Shown: positions 44,821 to 54,188, numbered from the stretch's first letter. The stretch is 64,000 nt of DNA from Bryobacterales bacterium (GCA_003135055.1 PLDF01000373.1:1-64000), one strand, 5' to 3'. Notes: a model not told the origin generated them from the sequence alone. Translations and numbers: made by a program.

Positions 44821-45831
44821 TTGCCGGAAATCCGTGTCTCCGTTATAATTCCTACACTTTCAGCGGATTTGAGGCTGTCGGAATGTCTGCAATCGCTCAG
44901 TTTGCAATCCCGGAGCGACTTCGAAGTGATCGTGATAGACAATAGCGGCCAAGGTCTGGTTCGCCGGAACGGTCTGGCGGTGGACGCCCGGGTGATCGAA
45001 AACACACGCAACGCCGGTTTTGGCGAGGCCGTTAACCAGGGGCTGCGCGCCTCCGCCGCCCCCTACCTGGCAACGCTCAACGACGACGCGGTTCCGCGGC
45101 CGAACTGGCTGGATGCCCTGCTGGAGGCGATCGAGCGGCGGCCGGATGTGGGCATGTGCGCTTCGCAAGTCCGGCTTTTCGGCGAAGACATGCTCGATTC
45201 CGCGGGGATGCTGATTGCCCGGGACGCCAGCAGCAAACAGCGCGGCCATGGGCGGCCGCCGGCGGATTTCCCCGTGGCGGAAGAGACGCTTTTCCCCAGC
45301 GGATCGGCCGCACTCTACCGCCGCGCCCTGCTGGAAGAGACCGGCGGATTCGACCCCGGCTTTTTCCTCTATTGCGAGGACACCGATCTCGGCCTGCGCG
45401 CCCGATGGGCCGGGTGGAAGTGCCTGTACGTTCCGGAAGCCGTGGTGGAGCATCACTATTCCTATTCGGCCGGGCGCGCTTCGCCCGTGAAAGCTTACTA
45501 CGTGGAACGTAATCGCTTGTTCGTGCTGGCGAAGAATTTTCCGGCGGGAATGCTGCTTGCGGCGCCGTTCGCGGCGCTGGCGCGCTATTTATGGCACGCC
45601 TGGTATCTGCTGCAGGGCCGTGGCAGCGCGGCCCGTTTCCGCGCCGAAGGCAATGCCGGTCCCAAGATGCTCTGGTACGTTGTGCGCGCTCATGCCGCGC
45701 TGCTGGGGGCGCTGCCGCGGCTGTGGCGGCAGCGGCGGCAGATTCGCGCCCGCGCCAAAATCACCCCGGCGGTGTTCCGGCATCTTGTGCGCAGCCATTC
45801 CATTAGCGCCAGAAGGGTCGCCGCGCTGTGA
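44821..45831 (+). CDS. Family 2 glycosyltransferase (rhamnosyltransferase-like)
   Basis: 336 residues from TTG 44821. The GT-A fold is clear: VSVIIPTLSADLRLSECLQSL, DNSGQG, the metal-binding ATLNDDAVPRPNWL (DDA) and EETGGFDPGFFLYCEDTDLGLRARWAGW. The C-terminal ~80 residues contain a hydrophobic stretch (MLLAAPFAALARYLWHAWYLL) that probably associates with the membrane. It adds a sugar, possibly rhamnose, to a lipid-linked glycan. Its stop overlaps the next gene's GTG (GTGA), so it heads a coupled glycan operon. Confidence 0.88.
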   Translation: MPEIRVSVIIPTLSADLRLSECLQSLSLQSRSDFEVIVIDNSGQGLVRRNGLAVDARVIENTRNAGFGEAVNQGLRASAAPYLATLNDDAVPRPNWLDALLEAIERRPDVGMCASQVRLFGEDMLDSAGMLIARDASSKQRGHGRPPADFPVAEETLFPSGSAALYRRALLEETGGFDPGFFLYCEDTDLGLRARWAGWKCLYVPEAVVEHHYSYSAGRASPVKAYYVERNRLFVLAKNFPAGMLLAAPFAALARYLWHAWYLLQGRGSAARFRAEGNAGPKMLWYVVRAHAALLGALPRLWRQRRQIRARAKITPAVFRHLVRSHSISARRVAAL

Positions 45832-46580
45832 AGCGTCCTTTGGACCCCGGCTCGCTGCTGGTTATTATTCCGGCATTCAACGAGGAAGGCGCCATAGCCC
45901 TCGTGGTTCGTTCCGTCTTGCGTCACGTACCCGATACGCCGGTGCTGGTGATCGACGACTCATCGACGGACGGCACCAGAGCGGCGGCGCGAGCGGCCGG
46001 CGCCGAGATGCTCTGCCTGCCGCATCATCTGGGGCTGGGCGGCGCCGTCCAGGCGGGCTATAAGCTGGCATTCGAGCTGGGTTTCGAGTATGTCATCCGC
46101 GTGGATGGCGACGGCCAGCACAACGCCGCCGATATCCCGCGAATCTTTGAAGCGCTCAAGACCTCGGGCTGCGAAATGATCATTGGGTCGCGCTTTGTGG
46201 AAGGCGCCGGCTCGTCGTCAAGCTTCGCGCGCACGCTGGGCATCCGTTTCTTTCGCGCGGTGCTTCGCCCCATCCTCGGGAAACGGGTTCACGACCCGAC
46301 TTCGGGCTTCGTGGGCGTCAACCGGCGCGCGCTGGAGGTCTTCAGCCACAGCTTTCCGCTGGAATATCCGGAGATCGAGGCGCTGGTGGTGCTGCAGCGC
46401 CGGCGCTTCCGCTTTCAGGAGGTGCCTTGCAAGATGTATCGGCGCGTGGCGGGGCGTTCTTCCATCACCAGGCTGAAATCGTTCTACTATATAGCCCATG
46501 TGCTTCTGGGCGTGTTCATGAACGTGCTGAAATACGAACGCCGGTCGCGACGCGGCTCCGATGCTGGGGCTGGAGGATAA
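45828..46580 (+). CDS. Family 2 glycosyltransferase (dolichyl/polyprenyl-phosphate mannose synthase-like)
   Basis: 250 residues from GTG 45828. Motifs are VIIPAFNEEGAIALVVRSVL, VLVIDDSSTDGT, the DxD in IRVDGDGQHNAADIP and SRFVEGAG...RTLGIRFFRAVLRPI, which is typical of DPM1-like enzymes; no C-terminal membrane anchor domain is present. It should load a sugar on polyprenyl phosphate for the TMTC-like protein downstream. In the ancestral arrangement the DUF2304 gene began one base after its stop (TAA-ATG), before an insertion separated them. Confidence 0.88.
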   Translation: MKRPLDPGSLLVIIPAFNEEGAIALVVRSVLRHVPDTPVLVIDDSSTDGTRAAARAAGAEMLCLPHHLGLGGAVQAGYKLAFELGFEYVIRVDGDGQHNAADIPRIFEALKTSGCEMIIGSRFVEGAGSSSSFARTLGIRFFRAVLRPILGKRVHDPTSGFVGVNRRALEVFSHSFPLEYPEIEALVVLQRRRFRFQEVPCKMYRRVAGRSSITRLKSFYYIAHVLLGVFMNVLKYERRSRRGSDAGAGG

Positions 46581-46928
46581 ATGGATCAACGCATTGTGGG
46601 GCGGACCCCCTGGTCACTCCCCTGGTCCGCGCGGGTCCCCTGGACCTCTTCGCGCAGCCAAATCTGCCCAGTGCAGTACCTGAATGACCGACCAGGGGGT
46701 CGGCGGCGGATTAGTAAGATGACCGCGCGGCCTTGCGCTCTTGTCGACAACCACTCCCTTACGGTCGTGGCTCCGTTCGGAGCCGCGCGCGTCAGCAAGC
46801 GGTCTTTTGGTAGCACCAAATCTCGCGCTCGGAGAACCAGCACTACTACCCATGCCGAACACCGGAATTGTGGGCCAAGTAAGTGGCATGGGCCGAAGCG
46901 CCTGCCCCATTTTGGCGCGGGAGGATAA
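46581..46928. mobile_element. 348-bp insertion with a 14-bp direct duplication
   Basis: GGAGGATAAATGGA occurs at 46572-46585 and again at 46920-46933. The first copy holds the end of the GT2 gene (GGA GGA TAA) and a vestigial ATG; the second holds the active Shine-Dalgarno and start of the DUF2304 gene. The insert contains palindromes (GTGGGGCGGACCCCCTGGTC) and, at 46750-46803, a full copy of the CACTCCCTTACGGTCGTG family. It has no coding capacity of note. It looks like a non-autonomous mobile element with target-site duplication. Confidence 0.65.
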
Positions 46929-47282
46929 ATGGACCGACTCTTAAACGTCACGACTGCCGTCAGCATTGTCCTGCTGCTGATGGTGCTGGTTTCCATCCGC
47001 CGCGCGCATATCCGCGTCGAGTATTCCATGAGCTGGCTGTTTGCGGCATGCGGTTTGCTGGCGCTTTCGCGGTGCAGGCCGGCGCTCAATTTCGTGGCGA
47101 GCCGTATCGGCCTGGGCGCCGATTCCCCGCTGGCGCTGTTTTTGATAGGCGGCTCGGTGTTTCTGATTATGTTTTTCCGCTACTCGATCATCGTGTCTCA
47201 CCTGCGCGACGATAATATCGCCCTGGCGCAGCGCGTTGCGATTCTCGAGTTCCATATTCGCAATTCAGGCAACCATGGGTAA
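46929..47282 (+). CDS. DUF2304 membrane protein
   Basis: 117 residues with three likely membrane helices (about 5-22, 33-50, 66-88) and a short C-terminal coiled coil (HLRDDNIALAQRVAILEFHI). This is the usual layout of DUF2304 proteins, which very often stand next to DPM1-like family 2 glycosyltransferases as here, suggesting they anchor or assist that enzyme at the membrane. The Shine-Dalgarno GGAGG lies in the duplicated 14 bp. Confidence 0.82.
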   Translation: MDRLLNVTTAVSIVLLLMVLVSIRRAHIRVEYSMSWLFAACGLLALSRCRPALNFVASRIGLGADSPLALFLIGGSVFLIMFFRYSIIVSHLRDDNIALAQRVAILEFHIRNSGNHG

Positions 47283-47287
47283 TAGAC

Positions 47288-49030
47288 ATGGCTAAAAAGC
47301 ACGCACCCGCGCGCGCTTCGCAACCGCCCGCATCCAAAGCGGCTGTTGCGCCCGCGCGATGGCCGGTCTTCGCCGCGTTTGCGGCCGCGCTCGCCGTGGT
47401 GTTATGGGCCTACGGCCCGGCGTTTCACGGTCCATTTCTATTCGACGACACGACCTTACCCTTTGCCTTGCCCGGCTTCGCCGATCCGCTGATCACCTGG
47501 ATCCGCAGCGACCGCCCGGTGCTCATGTTCACCTACTGGTTGAACGCGCGGATCTCGGGGAGCGACCCGTATTCCTACCACGTCTTTAACCTTGCCATTC
47601 ACTGCGTTACCAGCGCGCTGGTTTTCGCGATCGTGCGCCGGTTTCTGGAATGGTCCGGTGTGGAAGCCCGGCGGCGCGAGCTGCTGGCGGCTTTTTCGGG
47701 GCTGCTCTTCCTGCTGCATCCCGCGCAATCGGAAGCGGTGGCCTATCTTGCGGGCCGGTCGGAAGCGCTGAGCGTGATGCTGGCATTCGCCGCATTTGCC
47801 GTCTTTATCTACCGCCGCCAGACACGGGTGGGCTGGTGGACGGCGCTTGCCGTGATGCTTCTTTTCGTGGCCTCGCTGCTCACCAAGCAGCAAACTATCG
47901 CGCTGCCGGCGCTGCTGCTGCTCACCGATTTCTGGTGGAACCCCGGCTTCTCATTGCAGGGAATCCGCGCGAACTGGAAGCTGTATGCGCCGCTCGCGCT
48001 CGGCTCCGCGGCGGGCATCGCGTTCTTCTGGCGCCTGATAACTACCGCGACCACGGCTGGCTTCGGGCTCAAGGACCTCACCTGGTATCAATACTTTTTC
48101 ACCGAGTGCCGCGCCCTTTTCGTCTATCTCCGCGAATTCGTTTTGCCTTTCGGCCTCACCGCCGATTGGGATTTTCCTATCTCCAGGACCATCCTCGATC
48201 GCGGCGCGGTTTTCGGGCTGGCCGCGTTGCTGGCGCTGGCTGCCGCCGCATGGCATTACCGGCGGCGCTACCCGCTGGCGGCGTTCGGTTTCTTTACGTT
48301 CCTGGTGGCGATGGCGCCCACCTCTTCGATTCTGCCCATTCGCGACCCCATCGCGGAATACCGCCTTTACTTCGGTATTCTGGGCCTGATTCTGGCCGCG
48401 GCCGGCCTGCTGAGCCGGGTCAAATTACCGCGCGCTACGCTGGCCGCCGCCTGTGGTGCGGTGCTGCTGATTTTCGCCGTGGCCACGCACGCACGGGCAG
48501 AAGTCTGGGGGAATGCCATCGCGCTTTGGCAGGACACCGTGGAAAAATCGCCGGACAAAGCCCGCGCCCACTTTCAACTCGCCAGCGCTTACGCCGACGC
48601 CGGCGAATGCGAACAGGCCTCCGCCGAGTACGAGAAGACTGCGCGCTTTCCGCCGGTGGACTATAGGCTCCCCGACCTATTGGTGGATTGGGGCCTCGCT
48701 CTCGAATGCGCCGGGCAGCAGCAGCCGGCGCTTGACAAACTTCGCGCAGCGGCAGCGATGGAGCCGACGGCGCATGTTTACACGCAAATCGCCAAGGTGT
48801 ATGGGGAGCATTCGCAATGGAGCGAAGCCCTGGACGCGCTTGCCGAAGCGCAAAAGATCGACGCCAGTTTCGCCCCCATCTACGCCTACAAGGGCATCAT
48901 CGACTACCAGACCAACCGCTTCGCCGAGGCGATCGCGGAATATCGGCACGCGCTGGCGCTTGACCCAAGGCTCGAACCGGCCAAGACGGGGATGGCTGCG
49001 GCGCAGCAGCGCCTCGCGGCCGGACGCTGA
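47288..49030 (+). CDS. TMTC-like integral membrane glycosyltransferase with C-terminal TPRs
   Basis: 580 residues. About 400 N-terminal residues contain ~10 hydrophobic helices with an early acidic loop motif (PFLFDDTTLPFALP) and RPVLMFTYWLNARISG, similar to the GT-C enzymes of the TMTC/PMT group that use lipid-linked sugars. Residues ~420-575 are TPR-like helix pairs (ARAHFQLASAYADAGECEQASAEY, PIYAYKGIIDYQTNRFAEAIAEY). It probably transfers a sugar from the polyprenyl-phosphate donor made by the upstream GT2 to proteins or glycans outside the membrane. It starts 5 bp after the DUF2304 stop and its own stop is one base before the next ATG. Confidence 0.82.
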   Translation: MAKKHAPARASQPPASKAAVAPARWPVFAAFAAALAVVLWAYGPAFHGPFLFDDTTLPFALPGFADPLITWIRSDRPVLMFTYWLNARISGSDPYSYHVFNLAIHCVTSALVFAIVRRFLEWSGVEARRRELLAAFSGLLFLLHPAQSEAVAYLAGRSEALSVMLAFAAFAVFIYRRQTRVGWWTALAVMLLFVASLLTKQQTIALPALLLLTDFWWNPGFSLQGIRANWKLYAPLALGSAAGIAFFWRLITTATTAGFGLKDLTWYQYFFTECRALFVYLREFVLPFGLTADWDFPISRTILDRGAVFGLAALLALAAAAWHYRRRYPLAAFGFFTFLVAMAPTSSILPIRDPIAEYRLYFGILGLILAAAGLLSRVKLPRATLAAACGAVLLIFAVATHARAEVWGNAIALWQDTVEKSPDKARAHFQLASAYADAGECEQASAEYEKTARFPPVDYRLPDLLVDWGLALECAGQQQPALDKLRAAAAMEPTAHVYTQIAKVYGEHSQWSEALDALAEAQKIDASFAPIYAYKGIIDYQTNRFAEAIAEYRHALALDPRLEPAKTGMAAAQQRLAAGR

Positions 49031-49031
49031 G

Positions 49032-50303
49032 ATGCCTAAGTGGGACAGGCCTCCCGGCCTGTCGTTGCCTGGTCCGCCGCCGGGCCCGCCGGCGAATCCG
49101 CCTGACAGGCCAGGAGGCCAACCGTCGGCGAATCCGCCTGACAGGCCAGGAGGCCAGCCTTCCCTGGGTCCGCTGGACAGGCCGGGAGGCCTGTCCTACA
49201 AGATCGGCGTCAATGCGCTCTATCTGATCCCCGGCGGGGTGGGTGGCACGGAGATTTACCTGCGCGCGCTGCTTCCGGCGCTGGCGGAAATCGACAAGGT
49301 GAACCAATATTTCGTTTTCACCAACCGGGAAACCGGCGCCGATCTGGTTCCCGCGGCGCCCAATTTCATCCACGCGCTGCAACCGGTTCGCGCGACGTCG
49401 CGGCCGGCGCGAATTCTGTGGGAGCAGACGGCTTTGCCTTTGGCGGCCGCGCGGCTGCGCCTCGATGCGATGTTGAATCCGGGCTTCACGGCGCCGCTCT
49501 TTTGTCCGTGTCCGCAGGTGACGGTGTTTCACGACCTGCAGCATAAGCGCCATCCCGAATACTTCCGCTGGTTCGACCGGCCGTTCTGGCGGTTCTTCCT
49601 CTACTGGGCGGCGCGGCGGTCGAAAGCTCTGATTGCGGTTTCCAGCGCCACTGCCGCCGACTTGCGCCGGTTCTATCCGCGCCTGCCCGCATCGAAAATC
49701 CACGTAGTGCCGCACGGCGTCGATCCCGTTTTCGCGGGAATTCGCACGCGGCGGAATCCGCAGCCGTTCCTGCTGGCCGTTTCGACGCTCCACCCGCACA
49801 AGAATCTCGACGGGCTGTTGCGCGCGTTTGCGCTTTTCCGGCGCCGGCGCCCGGATATGCGATTAGTGGTTTGCGGCATGCACGGATTCGCGACCGGTCC
49901 GCTGCACGAGTTACGGCGATCTCTCGGTCTCGAAGAAGCCGTCGAATTCCCGGGCTGGATTCCGCGCGATGGGCTCTACGATCTTTACGCCCGCGCCTGG
50001 GCTTTCATTTATCCCTCGCGCTTCGAGGGCTTTGGCCTGCCGATTCCGGAAGCCATGGCGGCGGGGATACCGATGGCGTGTTCCGATGTAGAACCCATGT
50101 CCGGCCTGGCGGGCGATGCGGCAGTGAAGTTCGACCCGGAGGACGTGGATGCCATCGCCGCGGCGATGCTCCGGCTGACGGAGGACGAAGCCCTGCGGGC
50201 GCGGCTGGCCGAGGCCGGTCCGCGGCAGGCGGCGAAGTTTTCCTGGAAGGCGGCGGCGGAAGGCACGCTGGAGACGCTGCGCGGGGCGATGGAGAAGCTC
50301 TAA
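49032..50303 (+). CDS. Family 4 glycosyltransferase with a repeat-derived N-terminus
   Basis: 423 residues. The GT-B core begins at about residue 57 (KIGVNALYLIPGGVGGTEIYL), where most homologues start with an initiator Met. Later blocks are VFHDLQHKRHPEYF, VSTLHPHKNLDGLLRAF and the GT4 signature EGFGLPIPEAMAAGIP. The first ~56 residues (PPDRPGGQPSANPPDRPGGQ and similar) are encoded by GACAGGCC palindromes. No alternative start codon lies close to the core, so translation likely begins in the repeat at ATG 49032. It adds a sugar to a cytoplasmic glycan intermediate; last gene of the operon. Confidence 0.88.
   Translation: MPKWDRPPGLSLPGPPPGPPANPPDRPGGQPSANPPDRPGGQPSLGPLDRPGGLSYKIGVNALYLIPGGVGGTEIYLRALLPALAEIDKVNQYFVFTNRETGADLVPAAPNFIHALQPVRATSRPARILWEQTALPLAAARLRLDAMLNPGFTAPLFCPCPQVTVFHDLQHKRHPEYFRWFDRPFWRFFLYWAARRSKALIAVSSATAADLRRFYPRLPASKIHVVPHGVDPVFAGIRTRRNPQPFLLAVSTLHPHKNLDGLLRAFALFRRRRPDMRLVVCGMHGFATGPLHELRRSLGLEEAVEFPGWIPRDGLYDLYARAWAFIYPSRFEGFGLPIPEAMAAGIPMACSDVEPMSGLAGDAAVKFDPEDVDAIAAAMLRLTEDEALRARLAEAGPRQAAKFSWKAAAEGTLETLRGAMEKL
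49044..49195. repeat. Cluster of GACAGGCCGGGAGGCCTGTC elements inside a coding region
   Basis: A full palindrome in opposite orientation lies at 49044-49063, two partial copies (GACAGGCCAGGAGGCC) near 49104-49119 and 49140-49155 and a full palindrome at 49176-49195. The spacing between the middle copies is 36 bp. All are read through in one frame as a Pro/Gly-rich peptide. Confidence 0.92.
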
Positions 50304-50336
50304 TCGTAGGGTGGAAGTCGCGTTGAGCCGGGAAGC

Positions 50337-50564
50337 CTAGCCTGCCTTCTCTCCAGAGGTCTCGCGGCTGGAGGCCCGTCTTTTTTGAAATTCTCGCAAG
50401 GATGGCGGCCCCAAGTTCCTCGGAATCGTGGAACGAGAATGGATAGTAAGCCCACCCATCCTTTTTCTGATTTTGTGGGATCCCACCGTGCGGTCATGCC
50501 GCCACCCGATTCGCTTCAGGGCGGCGAATACTCGACGCGCCTTCGCCGAAGGCCAGGAGCTCAT
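50337..50564 (-). pseudogene. hicA: HicA-type mRNA interferase, frameshifted
   Basis: The start ATG overlaps the hicB stop (ATGA). The first frame gives [20 protein letters not shown] and then TVGSHKIRK, matching the HicA core with its catalytic His. At an AAAAAGG run near 50470 the frame is lost; the shifted frame continues DGWAYYPFSFHD and SEELGAAILARISKKTGL, the normal HicA C-terminal half. The expected stop is not clear. This indicates an inactive toxin or a single-base error. The gene order, antitoxin before toxin, is the reverse of the common hicA-hicB order. Confidence 0.7.
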
Positions 50565-50767
50565 GCGGCAACGTCGAACACCGCGTTCTTCGAATCGGGA
50601 GGCAGCTCGCCATGAGCGATGCGGTCGAGAACAATCTCCTGCGCGGCCGACTGAGCTCGTTGAATCGCATCCTGCTTCGAGTCCCCGTATACAAGGATAT
50701 TTAATTCTGGCACTTCGGCGATCCAACGACCGTCAACTTCGCGATCGAGCTCGATGGTGAGCTTCAT
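50561..50767 (-). CDS. hicB: HicB-family antitoxin
   Basis: 68 residues from ATG 50767 ([20 protein letters not shown]). It has the degenerate RNase-H-like HicB fold: beta strands, then [20 protein letters not shown], and ends without a DNA-binding domain, as in short HicB proteins. It would neutralise HicA. The upstream codons in the same frame (MDRWYAVA) are unlikely to be used. Confidence 0.78.
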   Translation of the reverse strand: MKLTIELDREVDGRWIAEVPELNILVYGDSKQDAIQRAQSAAQEIVLDRIAHGELPPDSKNAVFDVAA

Positions 50768-50817
50768 AGCCACAGCGTACCACCGATCCACCGGCGCGGA
50801 GTGGAGAAGAGGAGTTT

Positions 50818-50907
50818 ATGGATCTGATTCATGGCGATGGCGCCATCTGGGCGGTTTCGCCGATGCAAACGGGAACGGGCTCGGACGGGCAGATTCTCTT
50901 CGCATGA
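50818..50907 (+). CDS. Possible 29-residue peptide or remnant upstream of accB
   Basis: ATG 50818 is preceded by a strong GAGGAG Shine-Dalgarno and opens a 29-codon frame ([20 protein letters not shown]...) ending TGA at 50907. It precedes accB by 53 bp. It may be a leader peptide, a remnant of a lost gene, or chance; I do not recognise it. Confidence 0.3.
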   Translation: MDLIHGDGAIWAVSPMQTGTGSDGQILFA

Positions 50908-50960
50908 CCACGTGGCCGCTGCCTCGTCCCATCCAATCGCACTCTGTTAACCTAACCTTT

Positions 50961-51470
50961 GTGACAATCGATGAAATACGCGAGTTGATCGCGCTCGCCA
51001 ATGAGACTGGCGTAGCCGAACTCGAGGTGCAGCGGGGTGAAGACCGCGTCCGCATCCGGCGGGCCGGGTTTGCCAATCCGCAGGAAATCGTGGCCGGGCC
51101 GATGGCCGGCGTTCACGCCGCCGCTCCTCCGGCTATTGCGGCTCCTCACGCGGCCCCTCAAGCGGCGCCTCAGACGGCGCTTCAGGCAGCCCACGAGCCA
51201 ACCGCCAAGCCGGCTGGTCCCGACCCGGACCTCACCCTGGTCAAATCGCCCATCGTCGGCACTTTCTATGAATCGCCTTCTCCGGGCTCGGCGCCGTTTG
51301 TGCGCATGGGCGAGCGCATCCAACCCGGAAAAGTGCTGTGCATTATCGAGTCCATGAAGCTCATGAATGAGATTGAGGCTGAGACATCGGGCATCGTGGA
51401 GAGCAGACTCGTGATGAACGGACAGCCGGTGGAGTACGGGGAGGCTCTTTTTGCCATCCGTGCGGTTTAA
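50961..51470 (+). CDS. accB: Biotin carboxyl carrier protein of acetyl-CoA carboxylase
   Basis: 169 residues from GTG 50961. The N-terminal domain ([21 protein letters not shown]) and a long Ala/Pro linker lead to the biotinyl domain ([20 protein letters not shown]) with the biotinylated Lys133 in [12 protein letters not shown]. It carries CO2 between the carboxylase and transferase parts of acetyl-CoA carboxylase, the first step of fatty-acid synthesis. Its 3' end overlaps the start of accC. The linker DNA has short GCGGCTCCTCA-type repeats. Confidence 0.95.
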   Translation: MTIDEIRELIALANETGVAELEVQRGEDRVRIRRAGFANPQEIVAGPMAGVHAAAPPAIAAPHAAPQAAPQTALQAAHEPTAKPAGPDPDLTLVKSPIVGTFYESPSPGSAPFVRMGERIQPGKVLCIIESMKLMNEIEAETSGIVESRLVMNGQPVEYGEALFAIRAV

Positions 51471-52824
51471 GAAAGTCCTCATTGCCAACCGCGGGGAAAT
51501 CGCAGTCCGCGTCATCAGCGCTTGCAAGGAATTGGAAATCCAGACCGTCGCCGTCTATTCAGAGGCGGACCGCTACAGCTCCCATGTGCGTTTCGCGGAC
51601 CAGGCCATCTGCATCGGCCCGGCAAAAAGTGCGCGCAGCTATCTGGACATTCCGTCGATCATCAGCGCCGCGGAAATCACCAATGTCGATGCCATCCACC
51701 CCGGGTATGGCTTCCTCAGCGAAAATGCCAATTTCGCCGAGGTGTGCGAAGCGTCCCACATCAAGTTTATCGGGCCCAATCCGGAAGTCATCCGGCTGAT
51801 GGGAGTTAAGGAGCGCGCCCGCGCGTACATGCGGGAGATGGGCGTGCCGGTGCTTCCCGGATCGCCGGGAGTGATCGCCTCGCCCGAAGAGGCGCTGGCT
51901 ATGGCGGCGCAGATCGGCTACCCGGTGATTTTGAAGGCGTCGGCGGGCGGCGGCGGGCGCGGCATGCGGGTGGTGACGGGCCCGGACGAAATACCGGCGC
52001 TCTACGCCCAGGCGCAGTCGGAAGCGGGTGCGGCGTTCAGCTCGGCGGACGTCTACCTGGAGAAGTTCATCGGCGCGCCCCGGCACATCGAATTTCAAGT
52101 GCTGGCCGACGAGCACGGCAAGGTCGAGATTCTAGGCGAGCGCGAATGCAGCATCCAGCGGCGGCATCAGAAGCTGGTGGAGGAAGCGCCCTCGCCCGCG
52201 GTAACGGACCAGCAACGGGCGCAGATTGGCGCCCTGCTGCGCAAAGCCATCTCCGCGGCGGGCTATACCAACGCGGGAACGGTGGAATTCCTGATGGACG
52301 AGAGCGGCAAGCTCTACTTCATCGAGGTGAACGCGCGCATTCAGGTGGAACACCCGGTGACGGAGTTCGTGACCGGCATCGATATGGTCAAGAGCCAGAT
52401 CCGCATTGCGCAAGGCGAGCCGCTGAGCGAAGTGCTGCCCGGCCCCATTGAGATGCGCGGCCACTCGATCGAGTGCCGCATCAATGCCGAGAACCCGGAC
52501 ACATTCGTACCCTCGCCGGGGCGCATCACCGGGTTTCACGTGCCCGGCGGCAACGGAGTGCGCGTGGATACGTGGGCATACACGGATTGTGTGATTCCGC
52601 CGTTTTACGATTCGCTGGTGGCCAAGCTGATTACTTATGGCAGCGACCGCGGCGAAGCCATCCGGCGCATGCAGCGGGCGCTCAGCATGTTTATCGTGGA
52701 GGGAATCCACACCTCCATTCCGCTGCAGCAGCGGATTCTCGCCGACCCCGATTTTCAGGCGGGACGCTTCGATACGAACTTCATTAAGCGGTATATGCCC
52801 GTGAAGAGCGAGCCGGCAGGTTAG
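51460..52824 (+). CDS. accC: Biotin carboxylase subunit of acetyl-CoA carboxylase
   Basis: 454 residues from GTG 51460 (a TTG at 51451 is also in frame). The N-terminal fold begins [17 protein letters not shown]; the ATP-grasp loop is [11 protein letters not shown]; later motifs are [20 protein letters not shown] and [16 protein letters not shown]. It carboxylates the biotin of AccB in the cytoplasm. The start overlaps accB by 11 bp, so the two are coupled. A 235-bp copy of its 5' end lies at 53853-54088. accA and accD are not in the window. Confidence 0.96.
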   Translation: MRFKKVLIANRGEIAVRVISACKELEIQTVAVYSEADRYSSHVRFADQAICIGPAKSARSYLDIPSIISAAEITNVDAIHPGYGFLSENANFAEVCEASHIKFIGPNPEVIRLMGVKERARAYMREMGVPVLPGSPGVIASPEEALAMAAQIGYPVILKASAGGGGRGMRVVTGPDEIPALYAQAQSEAGAAFSSADVYLEKFIGAPRHIEFQVLADEHGKVEILGERECSIQRRHQKLVEEAPSPAVTDQQRAQIGALLRKAISAAGYTNAGTVEFLMDESGKLYFIEVNARIQVEHPVTEFVTGIDMVKSQIRIAQGEPLSEVLPGPIEMRGHSIECRINAENPDTFVPSPGRITGFHVPGGNGVRVDTWAYTDCVIPPFYDSLVAKLITYGSDRGEAIRRMQRALSMFIVEGIHTSIPLQQRILADPDFQAGRFDTNFIKRYMPVKSEPAG

Positions 52825-52929
52825 CGCCAATCCGATTCTGTAAGCAGGACGGTTTCATTATATCGGCAGGCCGTATGAAGGGCGGCGGCTCACGGAATCG
52901 GCTTGGGAGAGGCGCAAGGTTTTTCGTAT

Positions 52930-53673
52930 TCACTTTGTGACGAAATACCGATAACCGTCCCACTCCGGCGTCGCACTCTGATCGGGGCAAGCCCGGAGGA
53001 GCGTCGCGCCGGCATTCGCCAAGTCATCCTCGACGGTCTCGCGCGGTACGCCGTACATCTCGAGCACAAACGGATCACGGCGAATTCGCCTCCTCAAAAA
53101 GAGGTTGAGCCGATATCCAAAACGGCTCGCACGCGATCGGGAACGCAATTTCGAAGGCACCTGGAAAACCGCAATTCCCCCGGGCCGGAGCACGCGGATG
53201 AACTCGGCGATGTATGCCCGCGCGTATTTTTCCGGGATGTGCTGTAACACGATATTGCAGTAAATCAGGTCGAAACCGTCGGGGCGTAACAAGCTCAGGT
53301 CGCTGCTATCGTTCAACAGAAACTGGCATCGGCCGTTGGCGAGACTAAGCCTTCGCGCGGCTTCAAGCATCGAGGGTGCGATATCGATGCCGGTCACGGC
53401 ATCGAACCACTCTGTTAATGCGAAGGTCAGCCGTCCGACGCCACAGCCAAAATCGAGCGCCGCAGACCGGGATTTAGGATGGCCCATCCCTTCGAGCTTT
53501 CGCATTAAGTCCCTGACTTCATCCCTCCCAGTGGCAAAGAACTCGTCCGCACTCCAACCGCCATGGCGCTTTCGCGGGTCGCTGAGGATTGCCCAAAACG
53601 GATCGACTTGGCCAAGATGATTCCACTGCCACTGTTGTGATCGCAATTTCACTATGACCAATTCTATCTCCAC
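52930..53673 (-). CDS. Class I SAM-dependent methyltransferase
   Basis: 247 residues. The SAM-binding motif [15 protein letters not shown] is at about 92-106, followed by [14 protein letters not shown], the motif [20 protein letters not shown] and [15 protein letters not shown]. The basic segment after it ([23 protein letters not shown]) suggests membrane or nucleic-acid contact. The acceptor is unknown. It is read toward accC and is separated from the accC fragment by 180 bp in which nothing else was seen. Confidence 0.85.
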   Translation of the reverse strand: MEIELVIVKLRSQQWQWNHLGQVDPFWAILSDPRKRHGGWSADEFFATGRDEVRDLMRKLEGMGHPKSRSAALDFGCGVGRLTFALTEWFDAVTGIDIAPSMLEAARRLSLANGRCQFLLNDSSDLSLLRPDGFDLIYCNIVLQHIPEKYARAYIAEFIRVLRPGGIAVFQVPSKLRSRSRASRFGYRLNLFLRRRIRRDPFVLEMYGVPRETVEDDLANAGATLLRACPDQSATPEWDGYRYFVTK

Positions 53674-53852
53674 GCCTCGTCCGCCTGCCCGCGCGATCTT
53701 CTTTCACCATATGCGCCTGGTTACCAGATCTGGCGGAATCGGGAGCGCATCCACGCTCGAAGTTGTCCGCGCTGGCTGTCATCACCGGCAACGCGGCGAA
53801 CGTGCGCCTTCCGCTTTCAATTGAAGGATCTCGCGCCGGCAACCGATCTGGC

Positions 53853-54088
53853 GCGGCTTAAGAAAGTCCTCATTGCCAACCGCCGGGAAATCGCAGTCCG
53901 CGTCATCAGCGCTTGCAGGGAATTGGAAATTCAGACTGTCGCCGTCTATTCCGAGGCGGACCGCTAAAATTCCGGCGTGCGTTTCGCGGACCAGGCCATC
54001 TGCATCGGCCCGGCAAAAAGTACGCGCAGCCATCCGGACATTCCTTCGATCATCAGCGCCGCGGAAATCACCAATGTCGATGCCATCA
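53853..54088 (+). pseudogene. Partial duplicate of the 5' end of accC
   Basis: Aligns base for base to 51462-51697 with a constant offset of 2391 and, by eye, 16 substitutions in 235 positions and no indels. It encodes [18 protein letters not shown] and then an in-frame TAA where accC has a Tyr codon. It stops abruptly near 54088, ~100 bp before the IS transposase gene. It is a decayed fragment rather than a second accC. Confidence 0.92.
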
Positions 54089-54188
54089 ATAGAAATAGTC
54101 AAGCACACGGCCCAGCAACGATCGTTTGAACCTAAAAACGGCGGTAGCCCTCATGCCTTGAACAGAGAAGTAGTTATGATTGTTCAAC

